Positions 29,975 to 37,348 of a DNA stretch of 64,000 bases are shown piece after piece (within the stretch, counting starts at the first letter, position 1; each line of letters starts with the position of its first letter). Under the pieces are notes generated by a model. That model saw nothing but the letters and a program-made list of their open reading frames with translations, did no database searches and was not told where the DNA came from. Where the stretch lies: positions 3,286,001 through 3,350,000 of the forward strand of contig JAWKIO010000005.1 of assembly GCA_041394265.1 (NCBI GenBank). The letters run 5' to 3'. This stretch comes from Acidimicrobiales bacterium (GTDB lineage: Bacteria; Actinomycetota; Acidimicrobiia; Acidimicrobiales; SZUA-35). Both the position numbers and the translations under genes were made by a program.

Positions 29975-31128
29975 CGGCGCCGCTGGCCGACGTCATCGTC
30001 GTCACGCTCGAACAGGCCGTCTCCGCGCCATTTGCCACGAGGCAGCTCGCCGACCTCGGCGCGCGGATCTTGAAGATCGAGCGACCGGGTGAGGGGGACT
30101 TTGCTCGAGCGTACGACACGACCGTGGGCGGGAGTTCGGCGTTCTTCGTCTGGGGCAACCGTGGCAAGGACTCCATCGAACTCGACCTCAAGGACGAGGC
30201 CGACCGAGACCGCTTCGAGCGGCTCGTCGCCGGTGCCGATGTGTTCATCCAGAACCTCAGTCCTGCGGCGGCGTCTCGAGCTGGCGTCGCCGCTGCACAG
30301 ATGGTGGAACGGCACCCCGGCCTGATCGCCTGCGACATCTCCGGGTACGGGCTCGACGGACCTCGCACCGACGACAAGGCGTACGATCTGGCGATCCAGG
30401 CCGAGGCCGGGGCCATGGCGTTGACGGGAGGTGCCGACCAGGTCTCGAAGGTCGGCTTCTCGGTGGCCGACATCGCAGCGGGAATGTACGCGCTCACGTC
30501 CATCCTGGCCGCATTGCGTCGCCGGGATCGTACGGGTGAGGGGGCCGTGGTCGAGATCTCGATGCTGGAGGCTCTCGCCGAGTGGACCGCCCCGCCTGTC
30601 TATGCCGCTGCTTCCACTGGTGTGGTGCCGACCCGAGCCGGCCACCGGCATGCACTGATCGCTCCCTACGGCGTCTATCCGCTGCGGGAGGGGCGGCAGG
30701 TCCTGATCGCCGTGCAGAACGCACGGGAGTGGCAGCTGTTCGCCGACGAAGTGCTGCGGCGACCAGAACTGGCCGACGACCCCAGGTTCGCCGACAACGA
30801 AGCTCGGATCGCCAATGTGGAGGCGCTCGAGGTCGAGATCGCCGCCGCCTTCACGGCGGTGCCGGCCGACGAGATCATGGCCCGGCTGACATCGGCCCGG
30901 ATCGCCAACGGTTCGGTCAACGATCCGCTGCAGCTGTGGGAGCACGAGCAACTGCGGGCCCGGGATCGGTTCATGACCGTGACCACGCCGACCGGCACGG
31001 CCGAGGTCTTCCGCCCTCCGTTCAACGTGTCGGACTGTCCCGATCCCCGAGCTGCCGTGCCGGTACTCGGCGATCACGACTCGGGACTGATCGACGAGCT
31101 CCTTCGCCGAGCGGCTGAAGCCGACTGA
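29971..31128 (+). CDS. CaiB/BaiF-family CoA-transferase
   Basis: 385 residues of the class III CoA-transferase family. VVTLEQAVSAPFATRQLADLGARI and VEIKIERPGEGDFAR-like opening segments, WGNRGKDSIELDLK, and AYDLAIQAEAG (the aspartate of the catalytic YD position) are seen, as is the family's EGAVVEISMLEALAEW. It would transfer CoA between an acid product of the oxidised substrate and a donor, feeding it to beta-oxidation-type steps. Its start overlaps the ferredoxin stop; it is the last gene of the plus-strand set and ends 3 bp from the convergent PfkB gene. Confidence 0.88.
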   Translation: MTAPLADVIVVTLEQAVSAPFATRQLADLGARILKIERPGEGDFARAYDTTVGGSSAFFVWGNRGKDSIELDLKDEADRDRFERLVAGADVFIQNLSPAAASRAGVAAAQMVERHPGLIACDISGYGLDGPRTDDKAYDLAIQAEAGAMALTGGADQVSKVGFSVADIAAGMYALTSILAALRRRDRTGEGAVVEISMLEALAEWTAPPVYAAASTGVVPTRAGHRHALIAPYGVYPLREGRQVLIAVQNAREWQLFADEVLRRPELADDPRFADNEARIANVEALEVEIAAAFTAVPADEIMARLTSARIANGSVNDPLQLWEHEQLRARDRFMTVTTPTGTAEVFRPPFNVSDCPDPRAAVPVLGDHDSGLIDELLRRAAEAD

Positions 31129-31131
31129 TCA

Positions 31132-31971
31132 TCAGCGTTCCGTCAGTAGCGCTGCGGCGGCACGATGCCCGGCGTCGGTCGCTCCGATGGGATCCATGCG
31201 CCAGTCGGCGGTGAGGAAGCCGGCAGCGAAGGCGTCACCCGCACCCGTGGAATCGGTCAAGGCCGGTAGTGGGGCCGTCGGTACCTCGACGGTGGCGACG
31301 CCTGGTCGGTAGACGAGCGCGGCTGCTGCTCCACGTTTGACGACGGTGAGCGGCGCCAGCTCGGCATTGTCGATGCCGAGGGCAGTCGCTTCGTCGTCGT
31401 TGGCGAACAACACGTCGGGTGCGAGTTCGGTGATCAGTCCACGAGTCGCTGTCCTGCCGCCCAGCGCGTCGACCAAGGCCGTCGATGAGGCGTCGATCGA
31501 AACGGCAATCGTCTGCTCACGGGCCCACGAGGTCAGCGTGCGAGCGGTCGCTGCGAGTGCGCCACCGTCGAGTCCATACAGCGGGACATGCAGTGTGGTG
31601 ATGCCGTCGAGCCATGCCGGGTCGGGCTTATCGAGGTCGCGGCAGGATCGACGGTCGGTGAGCATCGAACGCTCGCCTTGCTCGTCGACGAGCACGATGA
31701 TCGTGCCGGTGCTCCCGCCGCGTCGCACCGCATCGGTGTCGACCCCGGCGACGGCGAGCTCGGCGACCAGCGCCGTGCCGATGGCATCGTCGCCGACCTG
31801 GCCGAGGAACCGTGCCCGGTGACCGAGTGATGCCGCCGCTGCCGCAACGTTGGCGGCGCTGCCACCCCGGCGCCGCACGATGCGCGACTCGGTGTCGGAC
31901 GCCAGCTGGATCGGGCCGCCGAGCGTGACCACGATGTCTTCGATCAGATCGCCCAGTACCCCCAACACCAT
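31132..31971 (-). CDS. PfkB-family carbohydrate/nucleoside kinase
   Basis: 279 residues. RRGGSAANVAAAAASLG is the first PfkB signature and DSTGAGDAFAAGF the second, with the catalytic Asp. The substrate-binding lid residues do not identify the sugar. It is 42 bp downstream of pxpC on the same strand and is likely the last gene of a MarR-pxpA-pxpB-pxpC-kinase operon. How a sugar or nucleoside kinase fits with 5-oxoproline use is unclear. Confidence 0.82.
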   Translation of the reverse strand: MVLGVLGDLIEDIVVTLGGPIQLASDTESRIVRRRGGSAANVAAAAASLGHRARFLGQVGDDAIGTALVAELAVAGVDTDAVRRGGSTGTIIVLVDEQGERSMLTDRRSCRDLDKPDPAWLDGITTLHVPLYGLDGGALAATARTLTSWAREQTIAVSIDASSTALVDALGGRTATRGLITELAPDVLFANDDEATALGIDNAELAPLTVVKRGAAAALVYRPGVATVEVPTAPLPALTDSTGAGDAFAAGFLTADWRMDPIGATDAGHRAAAALLTER

Positions 31972-32013
31972 CGCAGTCTATGAGGGTATTGGTGAGGGCT
32001 CCCGTCCCGCCGC

Positions 32014-33045
32014 CTACTCATCGTCGGGCGTCGGCACCGAACCGATGAGGTTCTCGTGCATGAGTCGGTGCGTCAGCGTCCGTCCCGGTCCGGCAAGGCG
32101 TTCGAGGTAGGTTGCAACGTCGGCGGCTCGACGACGGGCGATGTCGATGGCCTCGCCCGGGGTCACAGGTGTGAAGGAGATCGCATCACCCGGCCGCCGC
32201 TGCGCCACCTCGTCGAGGTCGCTCGCTATGACGGTTGCGATCTTCGGGTAGCCGCCGGTGGTCTGGTGATCGGCGAGCAACAGGGTGGGGACACCGTCGC
32301 CGGCCACCTGGATCGAGCCACGCACGATCGGCTCTGACGGAATCGAGAGCGAGTCGCGCAGCTCGAGCGGAGGACCGATCAGGCGCACCCCCATTCGGTC
32401 GTAGGCATCACTGAGGCGGTACTCGGCCGATTCGAACGTGGTGACGGCGGAGGGTTGGAAGTGGTGGTCCTGAGGGCCCATCACGACTCGTGCCTGACCG
32501 CGTGGCGCCGAGAGGTCCGGTTGCGGCACCGGCCCGAGCCGACGCGCATCGAGCCGAGGACCGGCCACGGTGAGGATCTGGCCCACACCCAGCTGCCCAC
32601 CGCCGAGTCCTGAGATCGAATGCGTCGCCGTGTGGCCGAGCCACGCCGGTGCTTCCAGGTGCCCGGCGAAGGCCGCGTACGTCCAGCTTCCGCTCGTGCC
32701 GGCGTGGATCGACAGCTCATCACCGGTCCGCAACCCGACCACGGTCCACGAGTCGACCTCGTGCTGATGGTGCCGCCCGCCAGCTCGGTGCCGGACAACG
32801 AACTCGCCACCGACCACCGCAACGGCAACGGGCCCGAGATCGCACGTCAGTGTCAGACCAGCGACGGACACCTCGATCGCGGTGGCGTTGCGCTCGTTGC
32901 CGAGCACCACGTTTGCGGCCGCATGGGAGAGGCGGTCCATCGGACCCGACGCCGGCACGCCGAAACGCATCTGCCGGAAACGTCCGGCGTCCTGGAACGA
33001 CACGTGCGGTCCGACCCGGTCCACACGGAGCCGAGCCTCGGTCAT
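32014..33045 (-). CDS. pxpC: 5-oxoprolinase subunit C (biotin-dependent carboxyltransferase/KipA family)
   Basis: 343 residues. The family N-terminus is plain: VDRVGPHVSFQDAGRFRQMRFGVPASGPMD and ANVVLGNERNATAIEV; the C-terminal half has YRLSDAYDRMGVRLIG and LLADHQTTGGYPKIATV. With PxpA and PxpB it makes the ATP-dependent enzyme that opens 5-oxoproline (pyroglutamate) to glutamate. Start overlaps the pxpB stop by 4 bp. Confidence 0.9.
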   Translation of the reverse strand: MTEARLRVDRVGPHVSFQDAGRFRQMRFGVPASGPMDRLSHAAANVVLGNERNATAIEVSVAGLTLTCDLGPVAVAVVGGEFVVRHRAGGRHHQHEVDSWTVVGLRTGDELSIHAGTSGSWTYAAFAGHLEAPAWLGHTATHSISGLGGGQLGVGQILTVAGPRLDARRLGPVPQPDLSAPRGQARVVMGPQDHHFQPSAVTTFESAEYRLSDAYDRMGVRLIGPPLELRDSLSIPSEPIVRGSIQVAGDGVPTLLLADHQTTGGYPKIATVIASDLDEVAQRRPGDAISFTPVTPGEAIDIARRRAADVATYLERLAGPGRTLTHRLMHENLIGSVPTPDDE

Positions 33046-33749
33046 GACGTGTGGCTCGCAGTGCCGATGGCGGCCGCCTCCAGGCGGTTGTAGCTCGCCA
33101 GGTCGACCCGCTCGAACACCACGCGATCACCCGGAGCGAAGAGGAACGGATCAGCGTGATCCGGCCGCAGGACTCGGGTGGGGGAGCGCCCGATCACCGA
33201 CCACCCGGTCGGCATGTCGAGCGTGGTGATCAGGCATTGCGGTCCGGCGATGATCACGCTGCCGGCGGCGATCCCGCGCACGGCGGCCTGCTTGCGCGGA
33301 ACCTGGATCGGCTCGGGCACCCCCGCCATGTAGGCGTAGCCGGGAGCGAACCCGTACATCGCCACTCGGTACTCGCCGGCGAGGTGGGCCTCGATCACGG
33401 CCTCGGTGCTGCGCCCGGTGGCGGCGGCCACCGTCGAGAGGTCGAGCGCAAGGCTCGGGTCGTAACAGATCGGCACCCGATGCACGGTGGGTTCGGTGGT
33501 GTGCGCATCCTCGTTCGCCAACAGGGCGAGCACCGCGTGGGTGAGCGCATCGTGATCGGTGGCGAGCGGGTCGAAGTCGATCAGGAGATTGACGAACGCC
33601 GGGACGACCTCGAGGAGTCCGGCCGGCGGTTGATCTTCGAGTGCTCGATCGAGCGCGACGACCGAATGGCTCGCACGGTCGCTGATCTCGGTCGCGAACT
33701 CGACCAGCAACGCGTGGTCGGCGATGGCCGTGAAGGTCGGCGTGGTCAC
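33042..33749 (-). CDS. pxpB: 5-oxoprolinase subunit B (KipI/allophanate-hydrolase subunit 1 family)
   Basis: 235 residues with HRVPICYDPSLALDL, MYGFAPGYAYMAGVPE and GWSVIGRSPTRVL, the standard PxpB/KipI sequence. Overlaps pxpA (stop 33746) and pxpC by 4 bp each, so the three subunits are coupled. A role as sporulation kinase inhibitor (KipI) is not relevant here; complete pxpABC order points to 5-oxoprolinase. Confidence 0.9.
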   Translation of the reverse strand: MTTPTFTAIADHALLVEFATEISDRASHSVVALDRALEDQPPAGLLEVVPAFVNLLIDFDPLATDHDALTHAVLALLANEDAHTTEPTVHRVPICYDPSLALDLSTVAAATGRSTEAVIEAHLAGEYRVAMYGFAPGYAYMAGVPEPIQVPRKQAAVRGIAAGSVIIAGPQCLITTLDMPTGWSVIGRSPTRVLRPDHADPFLFAPGDRVVFERVDLASYNRLEAAAIGTASHTS

Positions 33750-34516
33750 CGCGCCGTGGCGAAGCCGACGAGTTCGACGCCGTTCGCCGTCAGGGTGTCG
33801 CGGATGCGCCGGGTCATCTCGACGGCGACCGGGCTGTCGCCGTGGACGCAGATCGAATGTGCTTCGAGAGGTATCGGGTCGCCGTCGACCACCGGCATCA
33901 GTCCGGTCTCGAGGAAGCCGAGCAGTCGTTCGGTGGCTTCGCCGGCGTCGTGCAGCACCGCACCGGGCTGGGAACGGGGCACGAGCTGGCCGGACGACAG
34001 ATAGGCCCGGTCGGCGAAGACCTCGGAGTAGACCACCACGCCCTCGGCCCGCGCCACGTGCTCGAGTTGGGTTCCCGAGATGGCCAACACGGCGAGTTGT
34101 TCGTCGACCGACTGGAGCGCCGCCACGATGGCTTTGGACACGTCGGTGTCGGCCGCCGCCAGGTTGCCCAGCGCCCCGTGGGGTTTGACGTAGCGGACCT
34201 CGACCGGCACGGTGGCGGCGATCGCCCGCAGGGCGCCCACCTGGGCGGCGACGATCCGGCCGACTTCGGCTGGCGACATCGGGATGACACGTCGCCCGAA
34301 TCCTTCCCGGTCGTAGTAGCCGGGGTGAGCGCCGACCACGACACCGTTCTCGGCCGCAACGCTGAGCGTCCGGTACATCGTCTCGGGGTCGCCGGCATGT
34401 CCACCGCAGGCGATGTTCGCGCTCGACACGAGCTCCAACATGGCGTCGTCGTCACCCATCGGCCACGGGCCGAATCCCTCGCCGAGATCGGAGTTCAGAT
34501 CGATCTGTCTCGCCAT
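33746..34516 (-). CDS. pxpA: 5-oxoprolinase subunit A (LamB/YcsF family)
   Basis: 256 residues. QIDLNSDLGEGFGPW, ANIACGGHAGDPETM, GAHPGYYDREGFGRR and SICVHGDSP are all hallmarks of the YcsF/PxpA fold with its metal-binding Asp/His residues. ATG 34516 begins the conserved LNSDLGE strand; longer open frame upstream belongs to the MarR gene's shadow. Lies 56 bp downstream of the MarR gene, likely in its operon. 5-oxoproline forms from glutamine and from gamma-glutamyl amides, which ties it to the GS-like ligases nearby. Confidence 0.92.
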   Translation of the reverse strand: MARQIDLNSDLGEGFGPWPMGDDDAMLELVSSANIACGGHAGDPETMYRTLSVAAENGVVVGAHPGYYDREGFGRRVIPMSPAEVGRIVAAQVGALRAIAATVPVEVRYVKPHGALGNLAAADTDVSKAIVAALQSVDEQLAVLAISGTQLEHVARAEGVVVYSEVFADRAYLSSGQLVPRSQPGAVLHDAGEATERLLGFLETGLMPVVDGDPIPLEAHSICVHGDSPVAVEMTRRIRDTLTANGVELVGFATAR

Positions 34517-34572
34517 CGCCGGAGTATAGAGGGGCGCCCTCGAGCCCTCTGGTCGACACACGCCGGGTGGCG

Positions 34573-35106
34573 CTACCCGCCAGCTCCGTCGGATCGATCT
34601 TCGAGGGTGCGCACGATTGACCGCAGCGTCGACGCCAGCGCCTTCTTCTGCTTGGTCGACAGGTGGTCGGTGATGCGCGCTTCTTCGGCGTTGAAGGTGG
34701 GGAAGAGGTCGGCCATCGTGGCGTTGCCCAGGTCGGTGGCAGCAATGAGGACGAGGCGCTTGTCGTTCGGATGGGTTCGTCGCTCGACGAGTCCTCGACG
34801 TTCGAGAGTCGTGACCACGCCGGTCAGGGTCCCCTTGGTGATGCCGGCTTCGGCGGCGAGATGTCGGGCCTCTCGTTCGCCCCATACCCAGAGCACCCAC
34901 AGCGTGGTGAAGGCGGTGAACGACAGGTCATGGTCGGCGAGCACGGTCCGTTCCATGTGGTACCGGGCCAGGTTGGCCACCCGGAAGACGTTCGACACGG
35001 CGGCCAGCGAGTCGAAATCGATCTGGAGATCGCCGATCGCCTCCTGAACGTCTCGCTCGGCGGCGATGAGATCGTCGTCGTTCCCCGACGTGAAACCTCT
35101 CGCCAT
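34573..35106 (-). CDS. MarR-family transcriptional regulator (candidate master regulator of the 15-38 kb gene set)
   Basis: 177 residues. The winged helix-turn-helix spans LAAEAGITKGTLTGVVTTLERRGLVERRTHPNDKRLVLIA, with the family's Asp-Lys-Arg wing; flanking helices form the dimer. ATG 35106 chosen as first in a frame with the conserved N-terminus. Operator C lies 41 bp upstream, in the gap shared with the divergent indoleamine-dioxygenase gene, so autoregulation is likely. Copies of the same palindrome upstream of two further gene sets suggest it controls them too. The inducing ligand may be an aromatic amine or acid. Confidence 0.88.
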   Translation of the reverse strand: MARGFTSGNDDDLIAAERDVQEAIGDLQIDFDSLAAVSNVFRVANLARYHMERTVLADHDLSFTAFTTLWVLWVWGEREARHLAAEAGITKGTLTGVVTTLERRGLVERRTHPNDKRLVLIAATDLGNATMADLFPTFNAEEARITDHLSTKQKKALASTLRSIVRTLEDRSDGAGG

Positions 35107-35146
35107 CAGCGTCGATCGTGGACGGGCGCCATCGGGCGACAGTATC

Positions 35147-35160
35147 GTTCGGGCCCAAAC
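35147..35160. promoter_or_regulatory. Palindromic operator C (GTTCGGGCCCAAAC)
   Basis: Third copy of the GTTTGGGNYCAAAC motif; here six of seven arm positions pair, and flanking C and G extend it. It sits between the divergent MarR gene and the indoleamine-dioxygenase gene. Presence beside the regulator's own promoter is what links the motif to this MarR protein. Confidence 0.6.
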
Positions 35161-35231
35161 GTTCGCCACCCGGTCACGTCCTGCGCCGTCCACGAGCGAC
35201 GCCGAGCACGACCGAGCATGCTGGAGGACCG

Positions 35232-36410
35232 ATGACTGACACCGCCGATCGCCCATCCGATGACCCGTCGGGGTCTCCGCTCCGCCCGCTCGCCGACTAC
35301 GCGATCGGCACGACGTCGGGCTTCGTCCCCGTCCGCGATCCGCTCGTCGACATGCCCGAGGCGTTCGCCGCGGTCGAAGACGTGGTGCAGACGCTGGCTC
35401 CGCTGATCCGCGCCGGTCGGGTACGAGCGGCCATTCGCTCGCTGCCGCAGGTCGATCCTTCGCTTGCCAACGACGACCGCGAACGGGAGCGCCTGTTCCT
35501 TGCACTGACCGTGCTCACCAACGCCTGGGTGTGGTCCGACGGCGAGCCCGACCTCACGGTCCCGGCGAACCTGGCCGTGCCGGTCTGCGCGCTGGCCGAG
35601 CAGCTGGGCCGCGAACCGATCGTGTCGCACGCTTCGATGGCGCTGCAGAACTGGCGCCGGGTCCACGTCGACGAGCCGCTCAGCGCCGACAACGCCGAGC
35701 TGCTGGTCGGTTTCCACGGCGGCACCGACGAGACGTGGTTCTTCACCGCGACGCTCGGCGTCGAACTCGCCGCGGCGCCGATCATCGCCGACCTCCATGC
35801 CGCAGCGAATGCGGCCGCCAACCACGATCACGGCGAGTTGTTGGGGCGGCTCGTCTCGACCGCGAACGCCATGCTGACGCTCAACGTTGCCCTGGAACGC
35901 ATGCGGGAGTGGTGCGACCCGCACTTCTTCTACGGCCGCCTGCGTCCGTTCCTCGCCGGCTGGCCCGAGCCCGGCGTCGTCTACGAGGGTGTCGATCCAA
36001 CGCCCCGGATCCTCGCCGGTGGCAGTGCCGGGCAGAGCTCGGTGATCCAGGCCCTCGATGCCGCGCTCGGGGTCACGCATCAGGGCGTGGCTGGAACCTT
36101 CCTCGGGGCGATGCGCCGCTACATGCCACCGCCACACCGCCGGTTCATCGTCGACCTCGAACAGCGATCGCCCCTGCGAGCAATCGCCACCAGCGGTGAC
36201 GCCCCGGACGTCACGGCGGCGTACGACGCGATCGTCAGCGAGCTCGATTCGTTCCGCCAGCGCCACATCCGGCTGTCGGTCGACTACATCCGCAAGCCCT
36301 CGAACGACGCAGATCTGGTCGGCACCGGAGGGTCGGACTTCGTCGAGCTGTTGCGCGACGCGAGGACTGATACGCTCGGCGCCCGGCCGCGCCCCTCAGG
36401 TCCCAGCTGA
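35232..36410 (+). CDS. indoleamine 2,3-dioxygenase (IDO) family haem enzyme
   Basis: 392 residues. Strong IDO signatures: LAGGSAGQSSVIQALDAALGV, FLGAMRRYMPPPHRRFI, and FRQRHIRLSVDYI, where His345 matches the proximal haem ligand of animal IDO, then VGTGGSDFVELLRDART. The enzyme inserts O2 into the indole ring of tryptophan or tryptamine-like substrates, giving N-formylkynurenine-type products. GGAGGA precedes ATG 35232. The stop overlaps the next start (TGATG), coupling it to the arylformamidase. Most bacteria use the unrelated-length tetrameric TDO, so an IDO-type enzyme here is notable. Confidence 0.92.
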   Translation: MTDTADRPSDDPSGSPLRPLADYAIGTTSGFVPVRDPLVDMPEAFAAVEDVVQTLAPLIRAGRVRAAIRSLPQVDPSLANDDRERERLFLALTVLTNAWVWSDGEPDLTVPANLAVPVCALAEQLGREPIVSHASMALQNWRRVHVDEPLSADNAELLVGFHGGTDETWFFTATLGVELAAAPIIADLHAAANAAANHDHGELLGRLVSTANAMLTLNVALERMREWCDPHFFYGRLRPFLAGWPEPGVVYEGVDPTPRILAGGSAGQSSVIQALDAALGVTHQGVAGTFLGAMRRYMPPPHRRFIVDLEQRSPLRAIATSGDAPDVTAAYDAIVSELDSFRQRHIRLSVDYIRKPSNDADLVGTGGSDFVELLRDARTDTLGARPRPSGPS

Positions 36411-37237
36411 TGCACCCCCGGGAGATGACCAGGGCGGAGCTCGACCGAGCGCTCTCGCCGAGCGCGACGGTCGAACGTCTCGATCACTACCTCTGGCTGT
36501 ACGCCGAGCAGAGCCGGATGGCCCCGGAGGCGCTCGCCGACGTCGCCCGAATCGACGTGGCCTACGGGCCCGATGAGCGGCATCGGCTCGACCTGTTCAC
36601 CAGCGGTGAGCCGGGAGCACCGTTGGTCGTCTTCGTCCATGGTGGTTTCTGGCAGGCGCTGTCGAAAGACAGCTCGTCATTTGCCGCACCAGCTTGTCGA
36701 GAGGCGGGCGTGCACTTTGCCGCGATCAGCTATCGGCTCGGCCAGACCACCGGACTCGCCGGCATCGTCAACGACGTTCGCCTGGCGCTGGAAGAGCTGG
36801 GGGAGTTGGCCGACGACGCAGGGTTCGATCCGGGGCGAGTCGTGCTCGTCGGCCATTCGGCCGGCGCTCATCTGGCGGCGATGGTGGCCGCCACCGGCGG
36901 TGTCGATTCGCTCGACATCGCCGGAGTCTCCCTGATCGGCGGGGTCTTCGACCTCGCACCGGTTCAGCGCTCGTACGTCAACGACGTGATGCAGCTCAGC
37001 GACAGCGACGTGGCCGCACTCAGCCCCGTTCGGCTGGAACCGCCGTCCGGGGTGCGGGTGCTGGTCACCTATGCCGAGCTCGATACTCCCGAATTCCAGC
37101 GCCAGTCCGAGATGTTGGCCGATCGTTGGGGCACCGATCTGGAACCACCGCAGCCCGGGCTCAACCACTTCAATTCGCCGATGGACCTCGCGGATCCGGC
37201 CTCACGCCTCTTCCGCCACACGCTCGCACTGGCCTGA
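36410..37237 (+). CDS. arylformamidase (kynurenine formamidase)-type alpha/beta hydrolase
   Basis: 275 residues. VVFVHGGFWQAL is the HGGFW oxyanion motif of kynurenine formamidases, VVLVGHSAGAHLAAM holds the nucleophilic serine, and the His lies near PGLNHFNSPMDL. It should remove the formyl group from N-formylkynurenine, the IDO product. Start overlaps the IDO stop by one base. Kynureninase or a kynurenine aminotransferase is not seen in the window, so the onward route is open. Confidence 0.87.
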   Translation: MHPREMTRAELDRALSPSATVERLDHYLWLYAEQSRMAPEALADVARIDVAYGPDERHRLDLFTSGEPGAPLVVFVHGGFWQALSKDSSSFAAPACREAGVHFAAISYRLGQTTGLAGIVNDVRLALEELGELADDAGFDPGRVVLVGHSAGAHLAAMVAATGGVDSLDIAGVSLIGGVFDLAPVQRSYVNDVMQLSDSDVAALSPVRLEPPSGVRVLVTYAELDTPEFQRQSEMLADRWGTDLEPPQPGLNHFNSPMDLADPASRLFRHTLALA

Positions 37238-37348
37238 CCTCGTCGGTGCGTGTCTCCGAACACCGGCGCCCGGGTTGCCGAGCCGGAGGCCCGGCTGCAA
37301 GATTGGGTTCACGCGCGAATCAGCGTTGACGACCAACCGGAGAATCCC

